From assembly GCA_009746045.1 (NCBI GenBank), contig RPFO01001090.1:1-27500 (forward strand): a DNA stretch of 27,500 bases. Direction: 5' to 3'. The translations under genes were made by a program, and so were the position numbers. How positions within the stretch are numbered: position 1 is the stretch's first letter; each line of letters starts with the position of its first letter. The notes under the pieces are model-generated. The model had not been told where the DNA came from and did not search any database. It saw only the letters and a list, made by a program, of their open reading frames with translations. Shown here piece by piece: positions 1 through 10,144 of this stretch. This stretch comes from Mesostigma viride (taxonomy: Eukaryota; Streptophyta; Mesostigmatophyceae; Mesostigmatales; Mesostigmataceae).

Positions 1-3000
1 CCTGCGCGGTTTCCCTCGCCCTCGCTTTTCACCGCTTTCACTCGCCCTCGCCCTCGCCCTCCCCCTCGCCCTCGCCCTCGCCAGGTAAGGGCCACCCTCG
101 CCCTCCATGGTCTTCATCCCCGCTATGCCCTCGCTTATGTTCAGCATCGCCAGCCCTCGCCCTCACTCCCACCCTAGAGCACAGCCCAAGCTCTGCTGCC
201 TCATTCAGGCTCACTCACCCGCAGCCTTTCTTTGCACCTCTCGCCCGCGCCCTCGCTCAGGCCCCCTGTCCATTTGTTTGCCCAGTGGGGCCCGCCCTCG
301 CCCTACCTAGCCTTCACCATCGCCATAGCCCTGGCTCTCGCTCTGACCTGCACCCTCCCCGCCAACCTCGCACCATCACTCAGGTTCCCTTGCCCTGGGC
401 CCCTATGCAATCGCCCGGTGGAAAACCCACCCTGGCACACCTCACTTCGCCTTTAATCGTTAGTAGTCAACTGGGTGCCATCACCCCCGCCCTCACTGGC
501 CCTCACCTGGGCGCACTTGCCCTCGCCCTCGCTCAGGTCCCATCTGCACACTCGCGCACTGGGGCCCATCCTCACCCTACCTAGCCCTGGCCCTTTTACC
601 CTCGCTTTCATTCTGATGCTCCCTCTCCACTACCTACACCTGTGCGCTTCCCCTCGCCCTCGCTTTCCATCGCTTTCACTCGCCCTCGCCCTCGCCAGGT
701 GAGGGCCACCCTCACTCTCCTTGGTCTTCATCCCCGCTATGGCCCTCGCTTATGTTCAGTGTCCCCAGCCCTCACCCTCACTCCCACCCTAAAGCACAGC
801 CCTAGCTCTGCTGCCCTCACTCAGGCTCTCTCACCCGCAGCCTTCCTCTGCACCTCTCGCCCGCGCACTCGCTCAGGCCCCCTGTGCATTTGTTTGCCCA
901 GTGGGGCCCGCCCTCGCCCTACACTAGCCTTTACCATCGCTATAGACCTGGCCCTAAGTTGCTCTGGCCTTTACCCTCACCCCCAACCTCGCACCATCAC
1001 TCAGGTGCCCTTGCCCTGGGCCCCTATGCAATCGCCCGGTGGAAAACCCACCCACACCTCACTTCGCCTTTAATCGTTAGTAGTCAACTGGGTGCCATCA
1101 CCCCCACCCTCACTGACCCTCACCTGGGCGCACTTGCCCTCGCCCTCGCTCAGGTCCCATCTGCACACTCGCGCACTGGGGCCCATCCTCACCCTACCTA
1201 GCCCTGGCCCTTTTACCCTCGCTTTCATTCTGATGCTCCCTCTCCACTACCTACACCTGCGCGGTTTCCCTCGCCCTCGCTTTTCATCGCTTTCACTCGC
1301 CCTCGCCCTCGCCCTCGCCCTCGCCCTCGCCCTCGCCCTCGCCCTCGCCCTCGCCCTCGCCAGGTAAGGGCCACCCTCACCCTCCTTGGTCTTCATCCCC
1401 GCTATGCCCCTCGCTTATGTTCAGCATCGCCAGCCCTCGCCCTCACTCCCACCCTAGAGCACAGCCCAAGCTCTGCTGCCTCATTCAGGCTCACTCACCC
1501 GCAGCCTTCCTCTGCACCTCTCGCCCGCGCCCTCGCTCAGGCCCCCTGTCCATTTGTTTGCCCAGTGAGGCCCGCCCTCACCCTACACTAGCCTTTACCA
1601 TCGCTATAGACCTGGCTCTCGCTCTGACCTGCACCCTCCCCGCCAACCTCGCACCATCACTCAGGTGCCCTTGCCCTGGGCCCCTATGCAATCGCCCGGT
1701 GGAAAACCCACCCACACCTCACTTCGCCTTTAATCGTTAGTAGTCAACTGGGTGCCATCACCCCCGCCCTCACTGGCCCTCACCTGGGCGCACTTGCCCT
1801 CGCCCTCGCTCAGGTCCCATCTGCACACTCGCGCACTGGGGCCCATCCTCACCCTACCTAGCCCTGGCCCTTTTTCCCTCGCTTTCATTCTGATGCTCCC
1901 TCTCCACTACCTACACCTGTGCGCTTCCCCTCGCCCTCGCTTTCCATCGCTTTCACTCGCCCTCGCCCTCGCCAGGTGAGGGCCACCCTCACTCTCCTTG
2001 GTCTTCATCCCCGCTATGGCCCTCGCTTATGTTCAGTGTCCCCAGCCCTCACCCTCACTCCCACCCTAAAGCACAGCCCTAGCTCTGCTGCCCTCACTCA
2101 GGCTCTCTCACCCGCAGCCTTCCTCTGCACCTCTCGCCCGCGCCCTCGCTCAGGCCCCCTGTGCATTTGTTTGCCCAGTGGGGCCCGCCCTCGCCCTACA
2201 CTAGCCTTTACCATCGCTATAGACCTGGCCCTAAGTTGCTCTGGCCTTTACCCTCACCCCCAACCTCGCACCATCACTCAGGTGCCCTTGCCCTGGGCCC
2301 CTATGCAATCGCCCGGTGGAAAACCCACCCACACCTCACTTCGCCTTTAATCGTTAGTAGTCAACTGGGTGCCATCACCCCCACCCTCACTGACCCTCAC
2401 CTGGGCGCACTTGCCCTCGCCCTCGCTCAGGTCCCATCTGCACACTCGCGCACTGGGGCCCATCCTCACCCTACCTAGCCCTGGCCCTTTTACCCTCGCT
2501 TTCATTCTGATGCTCCCTCTCCACTACCTACACCTGCGCGGTTTCCCTCGCCCTCGCTTTTCATCGCTTTCACTCGCCCTCGCCCTCGCCCTCGCCCTCA
2601 CCCTCGCCCTCGCCCGGTGGGGGCCACCCTCACCCTCCATGGTCTTCATCCCCGCTATGGCCCTCGCTTATGCTCAGCGTCCCCAGCCCTCACCCTCACT
2701 CTCACCCTAGAGCACAGCCCTAGCTCTGCTGCCCTCACTCAGGCTCACTCATCCGCAGCCTTCCTCTGCACCTTTTGCCCGCGCCCTCGCTCAGGCCCCC
2801 TGTGCATTTGTTTGCCCAGTGGGGCCCCCCTCGCCCTACCTAGCCTTCAATATCGCCATAGCCCTGGCTCTTGCTCTGGCCTGCACCCTCCCCCCCAATC
2901 TCGCACCATCACTCAGGTGCCCTTGCCCTGCGCCCCTATGCAATCGCCCGGTGGAAAACCCACGCACACCTCACTTCGCCTTTAATCGTTAGTAGTCAAC

Positions 3001-3179
3001 TGGGTGCCATCAGCCCCGCCCTCACTGGCCCTCCCGTGGGCGCACTTGCCCTCGCCCTCGCTCAGGTCCCATCTGCACACTCGCGCACTGGGGCCCATCC
3101 TCACCCTACCTAGCCCTGGCCCTTTTACCCTCGCTTTCATCCTGCTGCTCCCTCTCCACTACCTACACCTGCGCGGTTT
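1..3179. repeat. C-rich higher-order satellite, five monomers
   Basis: Five related monomers lie head to tail, with starts near 83, 697, 1363, 1973 and 2613 judged from the CAGGTRAGG-type motif (CCGGTGGGG in the last). Spacings are about 614, 666, 610 and 640 bp. Monomers 1 and 3 resemble each other most, as do 2 and 4, which gives a 1,277-bp dimeric period; monomer 5 is a third type. Each carries short CCCTCG runs of varying length, which explains the length differences. The plus strand is strongly C-rich. Long open frames run through it, but they only reflect the low-complexity composition and no protein is supported. Confidence 0.9.
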
Positions 3180-3486
3180 CCCTCGCCCTCGCCCTCGCCC
3201 TCGCCCTCGCCCTCGCCCTCGCCCTCACCCTCGCCCTCGCCCTCGCCCTCGCCCTCGCCCTCGCCCTCGCCCTCGCCCTCGCCCTCGCCCTCGCCCTCGC
3301 CCTCGCCCTCGCCCTCGCCCTCGCCCTCGCCCTCGCCCTCGCCCTCGCCCTCGCCCTCGCCCTCGCCCTCGCCCTCGCCCTCGCCCTCGCCCTCGCCCTC
3401 GCCCTCGCCCTCGCCCTCGCCCTCGCCCTCGCCCTCGCCCTCGCCCTCGCCCTCGCCCTCGCCCTCGCCCTCGCCCTCGCCCTCGC
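3180..3486. repeat. (CCCTCG)n microsatellite, about 51 units
   Basis: A hexanucleotide array of 307 bp, uniform apart from one CCCTCA unit at 3222-3227. It directly continues the last satellite monomer and uses the hexamer found in short runs within every monomer, so the satellite probably grew from it. The minus strand carries GGG every six bases, a pattern able to form G-quadruplexes. Both strands are open in several frames (Arg-Pro and Arg-Gly repeats), but this is a by-product of the repeat. Confidence 0.97.
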
Positions 3487-3675
3487 AATGATGTTTAGCT
3501 TAGGAAGTCACTAAAGGCGCACCATTCATAAAAGGCTTCACGTTTGATTGTGTAGGCAACAACATAGACTGCGTCGTAACACTCCTTGACATACTTACTA
3601 ATTGCCGTAGTCTGGTGCACGTGAGCACATCATGCTGCATTTTGTGTTGGAGCTCGGACTCGATCAATTATCATC
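3487..3675. other. Unassigned spacer after the satellite
   Basis: Sequence of ordinary composition between the hexamer array and the first LINE fragment. No gene, RNA or repeat was recognised here. Confidence 0.5.
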
Positions 3676-3795
3676 AAGTAAGTACTTGCGTGTCATGGGC
3701 ATGGGCATGCCATGGAGTACTATGCTAACCTCATTAGAAAAAACGACTACATATTTTTTCAAATTATCTTCAGGTTGTTGCATCATTGGTTGTAG
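3676..3795 (-). mobile_element. LINE 3' fragment, minus strand
   Basis: Begins with AAGTAAGTA (the complement of a TTAC tail) and then matches the 3' untranslated region shared by all LINE copies here, including the blocks TTGCGTGTCATG, GGCATGCCA, GGAGTACTATGCTAA and CTCATTAGAAAAA. It is more diverged than the other copies, with an extra GGGCAT unit, and similarity fades after about 3795. No target-site duplication was found. Confidence 0.75.
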
Positions 3796-3865
3796 AGCCT
3801 GACAGCCTAGATATGATGTCAGATCAAGCTAAATTGCATCCCATATTCCTAGTAAGCTTTTAGGA

Positions 3866-4883
3866 CGGCATGCAGCCCAATCCCCCCGGCGACTCGCTTC
3901 AAGCTCCTTGGCAGCGGGCTCCCCTCCACGGCCGACGGCATCAACACCCGCATTGCCCAGGCCTGAGCCGGCTGGGCGGCCCTCCGCCGCCTCGACATGT
4001 AGGTTCTGGACATGTCGCTAACTGAGTGAGCGGCTCAAGCGCATTCTGTTCAAGGCTCGGTTGCATATGTCGGTCCTCAGCATATATCCTCCTTTACGGC
4101 TGCGAGGCGTGGACCCGTGGACCAGGCACTGAGCAAGCAGCTTGACGGCACTAGTCACTCGAATGCTCCCTCACATCCTCGGCGTCCGCTGCCAAGAGCG
4201 CCGCACCCGGGCCGAGCTCTACTGCGAGCTCCCTCTTGTCACCCATACCATCTGACACCGCCGCCTCCTCTTTGCCGGCCAGCCTGCACAGACCAGGTGA
4301 ATACTGATGTCGGCCCTGCGGGCGGGCTTAGGACTGGCCAACCAATTAACCAAGTAGACACCTCCTCCTATGGCAGGGCCCAGCGTTTGTCCCGTCACAA
4401 CCCACTGGCAAACTTGTGCGCGCCGGGCACCGACGCGGCGCGACCCGGACCTATGTGTGTACCTGCATTGCTTGAGGATGCAGGGCTTCTGGGATTATCT
4501 GTACTCCGCGCACGCATAATGATGGACAAAGTAAAGGGGAAATGGGCTGCCGTCTGCGATAAGCACCTTCCTGAGGGGCATGCTCTTGTTTCCTCCCCAT
4601 GGCCCCACGGCCCATTGCTGGAATGCAGGGTAGAAGTCCGCAGGTGGAGGTTATAATTGCCCTTAAGGATCGCCGCTACACTACCGCCTCGTCTGCCATT
4701 ACAGTAGTACGTCAGTAGAGGACAGCACAGATGAGGATTATATCGATCCCCTCTAGTGACTTTATGGTTGGGGCATGATGCAGACAATATTTGTAACTTG
4801 CGTGTAATTATTTTCTAATGAGATTAGTTAGCATAGGACTCCGCGGCATGCCCATGAGCATGACACGCAATACTTACCAGCTT
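3866..4883 (+). mobile_element. 5'-truncated LINE copy, plus strand
   Basis: Contains the last part of a reverse transcriptase ORF, its C-terminal tail and the family 3' untranslated region, ending in a very short TTAC tail near 4875-4883. The 3' region from about 4765 is the reverse complement of the block seen in the minus-strand copies. The 5' edge near 3866 is approximate. Many frame breaks show that it is old. The clade was not fixed: tetranucleotide 3' tails are known in RTE-like and related LINEs. Confidence 0.8.
3870..4756 (+). pseudogene. LINE reverse transcriptase C-terminal remnant
   Basis: In shifting frames this encodes the region just after the reverse transcriptase domain of non-LTR retrotransposons. 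A FKLLGSGLPSTADGINTRIA stretch near 3896-3957 is followed by YGCEAWT at 4095-4115, a hallmark of the post-RT segment. Next come HPRRPL and ELYCELPLVTHTI-like blocks and a TDQVNTDVGPAGGL block near 4290. The end, DEDYIDPL then TAG at 4754-4756, is homologous to the better-kept copy near 20650-20812. Stop codons at about 3964 and 3998 and several indels destroy the frame, so no product is expected. Endonuclease and the RT catalytic motifs are absent. Confidence 0.75.
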
Positions 4884-5045
4884 GCATGTTTTCTGATGAA
4901 CCACCTCCGTGAGCGTTGTGAAATGGGGGCCGGGTCACCCCCCACCAGGGTTCACTGCCGGCCATTACCATGATGATGTCGACTGTCATTACATTGTTGC
5001 AAATGTGCACACCGGTCGTGCTCATGGCTGTAATAGCCAACAGTG
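4884..5045. other. Unassigned spacer
   Basis: Nothing was recognised between the end of the LINE copy and the hairpin repeat. Confidence 0.4.
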
Positions 5046-5240
5046 AGGTTAATATTGTACAAAACCCTTTGTGCCGAGCAGCAAAAGGTACTTCGTACAA
5101 TGTTAACCTAACTCAGACCTAGTCTGGTCACTGGGGCGAGATCGAGGAATCACTATGTACGCTCGGAACAGTGACCCATAAATGTAATCTGAATATTCAT
5201 GATGAGTGCAAGTCTAGCTAGGGCACATGCGAACATGAAT
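5046..5240. repeat. Hairpin repeat family, copy A
   Basis: Inverted arms AGGTTAATATTGTAC (5046-5060) and GTACAATGTTAACCT (5095-5109) pair with one mismatch around a 34-base loop. The following block, which includes CCTAGTCTGGTCACTGGGGCG, GAATCACTA and GCTCGGAACA, is shared with copy B at 19903-20086, so this is a dispersed family and not a chance palindrome. No coding capacity is seen. It could be a MITE-like foldback element or part of a composite SINE. Confidence 0.65.
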
Positions 5241-5253
5241 CTGGGCGCAGCGG

Positions 5254-5360
5254 TTGCCATATCGCGGGACGAAAAAGTTGTTTCCTAGAGGATTCGAACC
5301 TCAGCGCCCTGAAGGGTTATATATCTACACGGTCCTGCAAAGCGTCACGATGGCCGGGTT
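5254..5360 (-). repeat. B-box-containing SINE-like segment, copy 1
   Basis: GGATTCGAACC at 5290-5300 is the reverse complement of the RNA polymerase III B box GGTTCGAATCC, and the flanking GAGG/CCTC makes a short T-arm-like stem. A related segment lies at 21931-22030, with matching GCGGG, AAAC...TTTCC and GAAGGG blocks around the B box. No convincing A box was found upstream on the minus strand, so transcription by Pol III is not shown. Confidence 0.45.
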
Positions 5361-5587
5361 TCCAGTGGTGCGGCAAGGTTTGGTTGCTATATACATAATA
5401 AAGAGGGCCGCTCATGTAGAAACCATGTGCCACGTTAGTTTGTGGATTACCTTAATTGCTGCTCAGGCAGTCTTCAGGATAGCTCGTATGAGCCAAGTTG
5501 ATGCCGATTCTCAATGCAGCGTGACTGCAGCACATACCGGACCAGTGCAGTATAAGTTGCGGACATCATTGCTGCAGTTTTCATTTT
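5361..5587. other. Unassigned spacer
   Basis: An open frame covers part of 5254-5595, but it has no recognisable domain and runs through the B-box repeat, so it was not called as a gene. Nothing else was seen. Confidence 0.4.
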
Positions 5588-5596
5588 TTACCTGAT

Positions 5597-5773
5597 AAGT
5601 AAGTAAGTAAGTACTTGCGTCAGTTGCGTGTCATGCGCAAAGGCATGCCACGGAGTACTATGCTAATCTCATTAGAAAAATAATTACACAAACGTTTAAA
5701 CAAATATCGTCTGCATCATCCCCCAACCGTTAAGCACTAGATGGGGATGTAATCCTCATCCGAGCTGTCCTCT
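5597..5773 (-). mobile_element. LINE 3' fragment with TSD, minus strand
   Basis: Starts with an AAGT tail, continues through the family 3' untranslated region and ends in the last codons of the ORF (DEDYIPI then stop when read on the minus strand, about 5738-5773). It is flanked by TTACCTGAT (5588-5596) and TTACTTGAT (5774-5782), a 9-bp target-site duplication with one difference. This is a severely 5'-truncated insertion of about 177 bp. Confidence 0.88.
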
Positions 5774-5782
5774 TTACTTGAT

Positions 5783-6290
5783 GGTAGCAAAGCTGACAGT
5801 GCAAACCTTCTGGAAGTCAGACACTGGCATGGCTGTGCAGCATCGAAGAAACTCGATTTTTTCCCCAGTTTCTTGGCCCTTTTTAATTAAAATGAGGTAT
5901 AGCAATTTGGCGAGCCGGCCATGCAGGGGTCAGGCAGAGTTGGTATGCTTTCACTGCCAAGGGCAACAACTTGCAGGATCGATGCACAAGTGGCTCATGC
6001 ATTATTTACTTATATATATTGCATGAATGAGTATCTCTTTGCATGGTATGTAATTAAGTGTCTTCAACATGCATGTGTAAGATGTTTTATTGTGAGTCCA
6101 GGGGTATTAGACTCCATGCGTGTATTATTGCTTTGTTGACAGACAGTAAAATCATGTACCGCTTGTATGCTGGGCAGTGAGCCAGCTTTGTATTCTATCC
6201 TTATTATTAGTGTCACAAACATGTCAGTGAGTGAGAAATGGTTCAAACAACCCTGAAAGCCATCAAATCTAGTGGTCACGTACGATTGCG
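5783..6290. other. Unassigned region
   Basis: AT-richer sequence with short open frames on both strands that show no recognisable domains. No RNA gene or repeat was recognised. Confidence 0.4.
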
Positions 6291-6340
6291 TATTATCCCG
6301 TATTATACCGTATTATACCGTATTATACCGTATTATACTT
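6291..6340. repeat. 10-bp minisatellite, five units
   Basis: Five head-to-tail units of TATTATACCG, with the first (TATTATCCCG) and last (TATTATACTT) slightly changed. Confidence 0.92.
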
Positions 6341-6806
6341 ACTATACGGACCCTGTGCGTATAACCGCGTATTACGTGTAATGGAACTCTGCAACCAATA
6401 CGCGTGAAGCGCCAAGCGGGCAAAGCGAGCGGCCGCTTCAGCAGCCTCCTTTCCGGAACGCCGCGAAGGAGCAAGTCACGATTTCTCTCCGGAGCGCAGC
6501 GATGGATGGAGCACGTTACTCAGAACTACTGTACGGATGCATGGCCTGGAACATACGGTGTAGGGGCACCGGCCGCGGGCAGAGTAGCAGCGGGGAAGTG
6601 GGGGGGCCTTGGTAGCCTCACTCACGTGACGAAAATGGCTGACGGCGGTATGGCTGACAGCGGACCTCAGATCTTTTGCATCTGAGCCCCAAAGTTGGTC
6701 AGATCACTTGCATTCGATGCGCCTTTTTAAGACGCACTCGCCAGTGTAATCGGTTACTGCTGAAACGCAGTATCGACAAATTAAGTTACGCACGTGACAA
6801 GCAGCT
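6341..6806. other. Unassigned region
   Basis: GC-rich stretch with one 93-codon open frame at 6404-6685 that resembles nothing recognised and lacks supporting signals. No gene is called. Confidence 0.4.
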
Positions 6807-7142
6807 ATGACGACTCCAAAAGCAAAGCGAGGTTTGGAAAAGGAGCTTTCCGGCTCCCAGCCCAACCCACTCGCCATCGTCCTTGCCCAGCCGTCTGCTG
6901 GCCCGCCAACCCATCGCCAGCAAACCCATCGCCCACAGCCTTGCCCGAGCAGCCTCAAGAAACCCTGCCATGAACACAAATTGCGAAAGTACCTACCAGA
7001 TTACGACCGCTTTTCTTTCAGCAACTGGCTGCAACTGACCATTGAGGAAGAATGCGCCAAACAAAATAGTGCATGTCTTAGCACAAGAACGCAAGCTCCT
7101 TGGGGCCTGCTTTTCTTTCAGCAACTGGCTAGCTGCAACTGA
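6807..7142 (+). CDS. Hypothetical basic, Pro-rich ORF (doubtful)
   Basis: An ATG-initiated frame of 111 codons with a basic start (MTTPKAKRG) and a Pro/Gln/His-rich middle. Its last third runs into the 100-bp tandem duplication at 7009-7208, so its C-terminus comes from that repeat (SFSNWLQL recurs as FFQQLAS). No domain is recognised. It lies upstream of the decayed coiled-coil ORF and could be the start of the same mobile element, or a chance frame. Confidence that it is a gene is low. Confidence 0.15.
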   Translation: MTTPKAKRGLEKELSGSQPNPLAIVLAQPSAGPPTHRQQTHRPQPCPSSLKKPCHEHKLRKYLPDYDRFSFSNWLQLTIEEECAKQNSACLSTRTQAPWGLLFFQQLASCN

Positions 7143-7208
7143 CCAAGGAAGAATGCGCCGAAATAGTGCATTTCTTAGCACAAGAACGCAATTAAGCTCC
7201 TGGGGGCC
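7009..7208. repeat. Direct duplication of about 100 bp
   Basis: Two adjacent copies start with GCTTTTCTTTCAGCAACTGG at 7009 and 7109 and both end in GCTCCTKGGGGCCT. They differ by several small indels. Each copy starts with a polypyrimidine-CAG that looks like a splice acceptor. Confidence 0.85.
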
Positions 7209-7310
7209 TTAGGGCCCATCCCCGCCAACGACCTGGAGGCGTTCTTCGCCAGCTAGGCCAGAGCTCAGCCACCGCCTCGCTATCCTGTGCAGCTTCTTCC
7301 AGCTAACTAT

Positions 7311-8308
7311 GGACAACATCGTCGCTAAGCTCCGCACCCCATGCAGCCTGGCCTGCGCAGCCGACAGCCACATCGGCTCCTTCCCTCTGCAAGGATGACA
7401 TCCGAGCAGTGCTGGAGGAGCACGTGACCTGGCCGTTGGCCGAGAAGCTGACCTCGCTGAACACGACGCTCAACACGGTGGAGGCCCGGGTCTCCAATGT
7501 GGAAATCAAGGTCGTCCACAAGCTCCAGTTCACGGCGCTGCACACCGCGGCGCAGGCATCTGAGACGCACACTGCACTTGCCTCTCGATCGCCTAAACCA
7601 GGTGGAGGGCAAGTGCGGCGTGCTCATGAAGAAGCTTGAAGAAGCCATCACTGCCCACACCGAGGCCCTGGCCTCACAGGTCCTAAACTGATAGCGGAGC
7701 AGACGGCCACCATCGCATCCCAGCCACCCCGGCAGGATGCTGGCGACCACCCGCCCCTCTCCTTAATGCGGACCTGCTGCGGACAGCGACCGCCTCAACT
7801 ACCGACGCCATGCATCGCTACGAAACTCCAGGAGCTGGAATCTGACCTTCGCCAGGCACAACAACGGGAGGCCACCGACCGCGCCCGCCGCGACCGGTCG
7901 GGTGGTGCTGCGTCGATTCCCCCAGTCTGAAGCCAGGTGAGACGTCAACCACCCTTGCCGACGAGCTTAACACGGGACCAGCTCCTTACCCTCATGGGCC
8001 TGGTAGGTGAGGTAGAACTGCGTGGGTGCCACCGCCTTCCCCACTCACGGGACAAGACGGCTCCCCCACCAGTCCTGCTCACCTCCCCCTCCTGTGAGGA
8101 CAAGCAGCGGTTCCTTTCTCGTCGCAAGAGGTTGCACGACCTCACCTGGACGCTGGACGACGACCCCCGCCCAGCAGCAGCAGCGACGCAACCTGTGGCC
8201 GGAACACCTCCACCACAAGCAGGACCCCCCGAAGCCCAAGGTGTACTGGAGGGGCGGGGACCTGATGATCAACCACAAGATGTGGATGCCCCCTGCGGGC
8301 TAGAATAG
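7311..8308 (+). pseudogene. Decayed coiled-coil ORF, LINE ORF1-like
   Basis: Several frames in succession encode one plausible protein. LTSLNTTLNTVEARVSNVEI (about 7448-7507) and LNQVEGKCGVLMKKLEEAI (near 7592-7650) are heptad-like coiled-coil helices. They are followed by LQELESDLRQAQQREATDRA near 7829-7890, and near 8180-8303 by an RRNLWPEHL...YWRGGDLMINHKMW segment resembling the C-terminal RNA-binding part of L1-like ORF1 proteins. Frame changes near 7580 and again after 7690 and 8150 break it. ORF1 identity is inference from the coiled coil and the tail motif; a gag-like protein is the alternative. Confidence 0.35.
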
Positions 8309-8948
8309 CTTGTAAATAGCCCTAGCTTGTATCCATTGGTAGTCACTGCCGCCATGGCAGCCATGCCAAGAATGTTTGCCTAGCTGTGCCATACCTAGCC
8401 ACGTGCACCGCCTACACACGGTACACAACCAGCCATACCCTTAGCTTAGTCCTTGTACAGCCATGCTACAGTTGTGCTCCCGAGTGGCATCTATCCGCTG
8501 GCCGGTAGTCGCCGGCCTGGGCGCCTAGTCAGGTGGGCATCAAAGATTGGTGTCTAGATGCTAGTCGGTGCCTAAGCAAGGTACGGAAGCCAGTGCGCGC
8601 CGGGACGGTCAGAGAACCGTCGCCCTCGGTAGCACAGATCCGGCCGCTGAGTGCCGGTAGTCCTGGGTTAGAGGCTCGAGCATGCACTATCGGGTAGCCT
8701 ACCGGTAGTCTCGGGTTAGAGGCTCGAGCATGCCTTATCGGTTAGCGCCGCGCCGCTGAGCTCCTTGCGGCCTGGCCAGCTGCAAGGGTTCAATAGCAAT
8801 CAGTGGCGGCTGCGGGCTCAGCCTCCCACAATCGGTTCCCCAAACAACAAAAATCCCGTCTCCATCGCCGGCGTGCTAGCCAGCGGTGAAGGGCATTCAA
8901 CTTGTATTCACAACAGTCAACATTACCGTTGACCATTTTTCTGGGCTC
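8309..8948. other. Non-coding, possible outer-element LTR/leader
   Basis: No gene was seen. It lies between the decayed coiled-coil ORF and the start of the outer retrotransposon gag, so it may contain the outer 5' LTR. The second LTR of that element is not in the window, so this cannot be tested here. A sequence near 8895-8920 (GGCATTCAACTTGTATTCAC) loosely resembles the end of the inner LTR. Confidence 0.35.
8654..8745. repeat. 44-bp direct repeat pair
   Basis: CCGGTAGTC...GGGTTAGAGGCTCGAGCATGC...TATCGG occurs at 8654-8697 and 8702-8745, a 48-bp period with a few differences. Confidence 0.85.
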
Positions 8949-10144
8949 ATGGCGCGTGGCGCGGAGCGAACGCCAGCTCCAACCCAGGACCAGGGAACGC
9001 AAGCATAAACTCCGGCGGATGGGAGTGGCGCAGCCACCGTGGCGACTGAGCCAGCTGGTGGCTCGGTCAGCACAGCTCCGGGGCAGCAGTCAGCACCAAC
9101 TGCCCGGAAAGTTTTCAAGAAAGAAGAGCTGCCAAGTAAGCTGCCAGAAATTCTGACGCCGTCCGCCGTGGAGGAGTTTATTAACAGCTTGGGCGAGCTC
9201 CGGCAGGACTACAGCGAACTGTCCGACGCAGTTTTCCTCACCAAGCTGCGCCGGTCAGAGGTATGCAACGAGGCTACGGGTAATGCGGACGTGCGAGGGG
9301 TCATTATCAACGCCAGCAAAGAGGCGTGGACCTGGCCCGACACAGTGAAGGCCCTGCAAGAGGTGCTCGACACCTCAAGCTTTCCTGACGAGGAAAAGGA
9401 GGGGCAGGCGCTGGTGCGCAACCTGTCGCTTGACCCCAATTACCTCAGCTCGGACATGGCCAGATTCGCGGCCCAGGTCCGGAGCAAGGGTGTCTTGAAG
9501 CACATGAGTAGCGAATATTTACTCAGCGCAGTTCTGGATGCGCTGGGGCTGACGCCAGAGAGCCGTGCCAATGTCAAGGCCGGTCTCGGCATGAAACTTG
9601 CGCTAGCTTCTTCCGTGGTAGTGGGCACCCCGGACGACCAGAAACGGTTCAACGCAGCCATGGCGCACCTCCGAGAGATGTTCAAGGACCGGGGCGGCCC
9701 CAGGCGTAACAACAAGCTGCCGACATGCAGTTGCTCAGGTAAACCCTGTGCCTGCCTCGACCCCGCCAGCAGCTTCTCTGTCGGACTTGACCACTCTTGT
9801 TACCCAGCTGTCCACGACGGTGGCCGAGACAACGTGGTGCGAATGTTGGGTGGCAAACGCCGAGCTCGCGGTGGTCGGCACAACCAGAACGCGTCCAGCA
9901 AACGCGGGCCGGGAGGCGGTCAGGGCAAGCAGCCTCGACAGGAGGGCGGCACTGGCAGGGTGGCGTCCCCAAGGAGAAGGTCGTCTGCGAGCGGTGCACC
10001 GGCGTGGGGCACACCGAGGCCAACTGCACGCTGCGGCTGGACCTCGGCAAGGCGGCTCGAGTGTGCCGGCGCTGCTGGGCGGTTCGGCTTCCTGGACACG
10101 ACCCCAACACATGCCGCGCCCCACGGCCAGCCATGCCCAAGTGA
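8949..10144 (+). pseudogene. Outer Ty1/copia-like retrotransposon gag (broken)
   Basis: Gag structural protein that would form the particle and bind the element RNA. ATG at 8949 opens the frame; a TAA at 9006 interrupts it, and the same frame is then open to beyond 9730. This part (about 230 residues) is helical, with no catalytic motif. Two zinc knuckles follow in another frame: CERCTGVGHTEANC at 9986-10027 (CX2CX4HX4C) and a CX2CX7HX4C variant at 10064-10114. A basic Gly/Arg-rich linker precedes them. Reading moves among all three frames between about 9740 and 9980, so several indels are present; an intron starting at CAG/GTAAAC (9737) is a less likely alternative. The zinc-knuckle frame ends at TGA 10142-10144. 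Confidence 0.7.

Noticed and set aside
107-2985. Overlapping Pro/Leu/Ala-rich ORFs through the satellite
   Set aside because: They recur with the 1,277-bp repeat period in several frames at once and follow base composition.
3180-3486. Telomere or CRISPR array
   Set aside because: Units are contiguous hexamers without spacers, and CCCTCG is not a known telomere repeat; the array is internal to the window.
3004-3498. Long Arg-Pro repeat ORF, with an Arg-Gly ORF on the other strand
   Set aside because: Both arise from the CCCTCG hexamer, whose length is a multiple of three; no start signal or unique sequence supports a protein.
4395-4787. 130-codon minus-strand ORF
   Set aside because: Antisense shadow of the LINE ORF end and 3' region.
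5290-5300. Functional tRNA gene
   Set aside because: Only a B box and a weak T stem are present; no acceptor stem, anticodon arm or A box was found.
9737-9800. Spliced intron in the outer gag (CAG/GTAAAC donor)
   Set aside because: Reading needs more than one frame change and no single acceptor restores it; indels in a dead copy explain it better.
9440-10140. Minus-strand ORFs opposite the outer gag
   Set aside because: GC-rich antisense shadows; the plus strand carries zinc knuckles and capsid-like helices.
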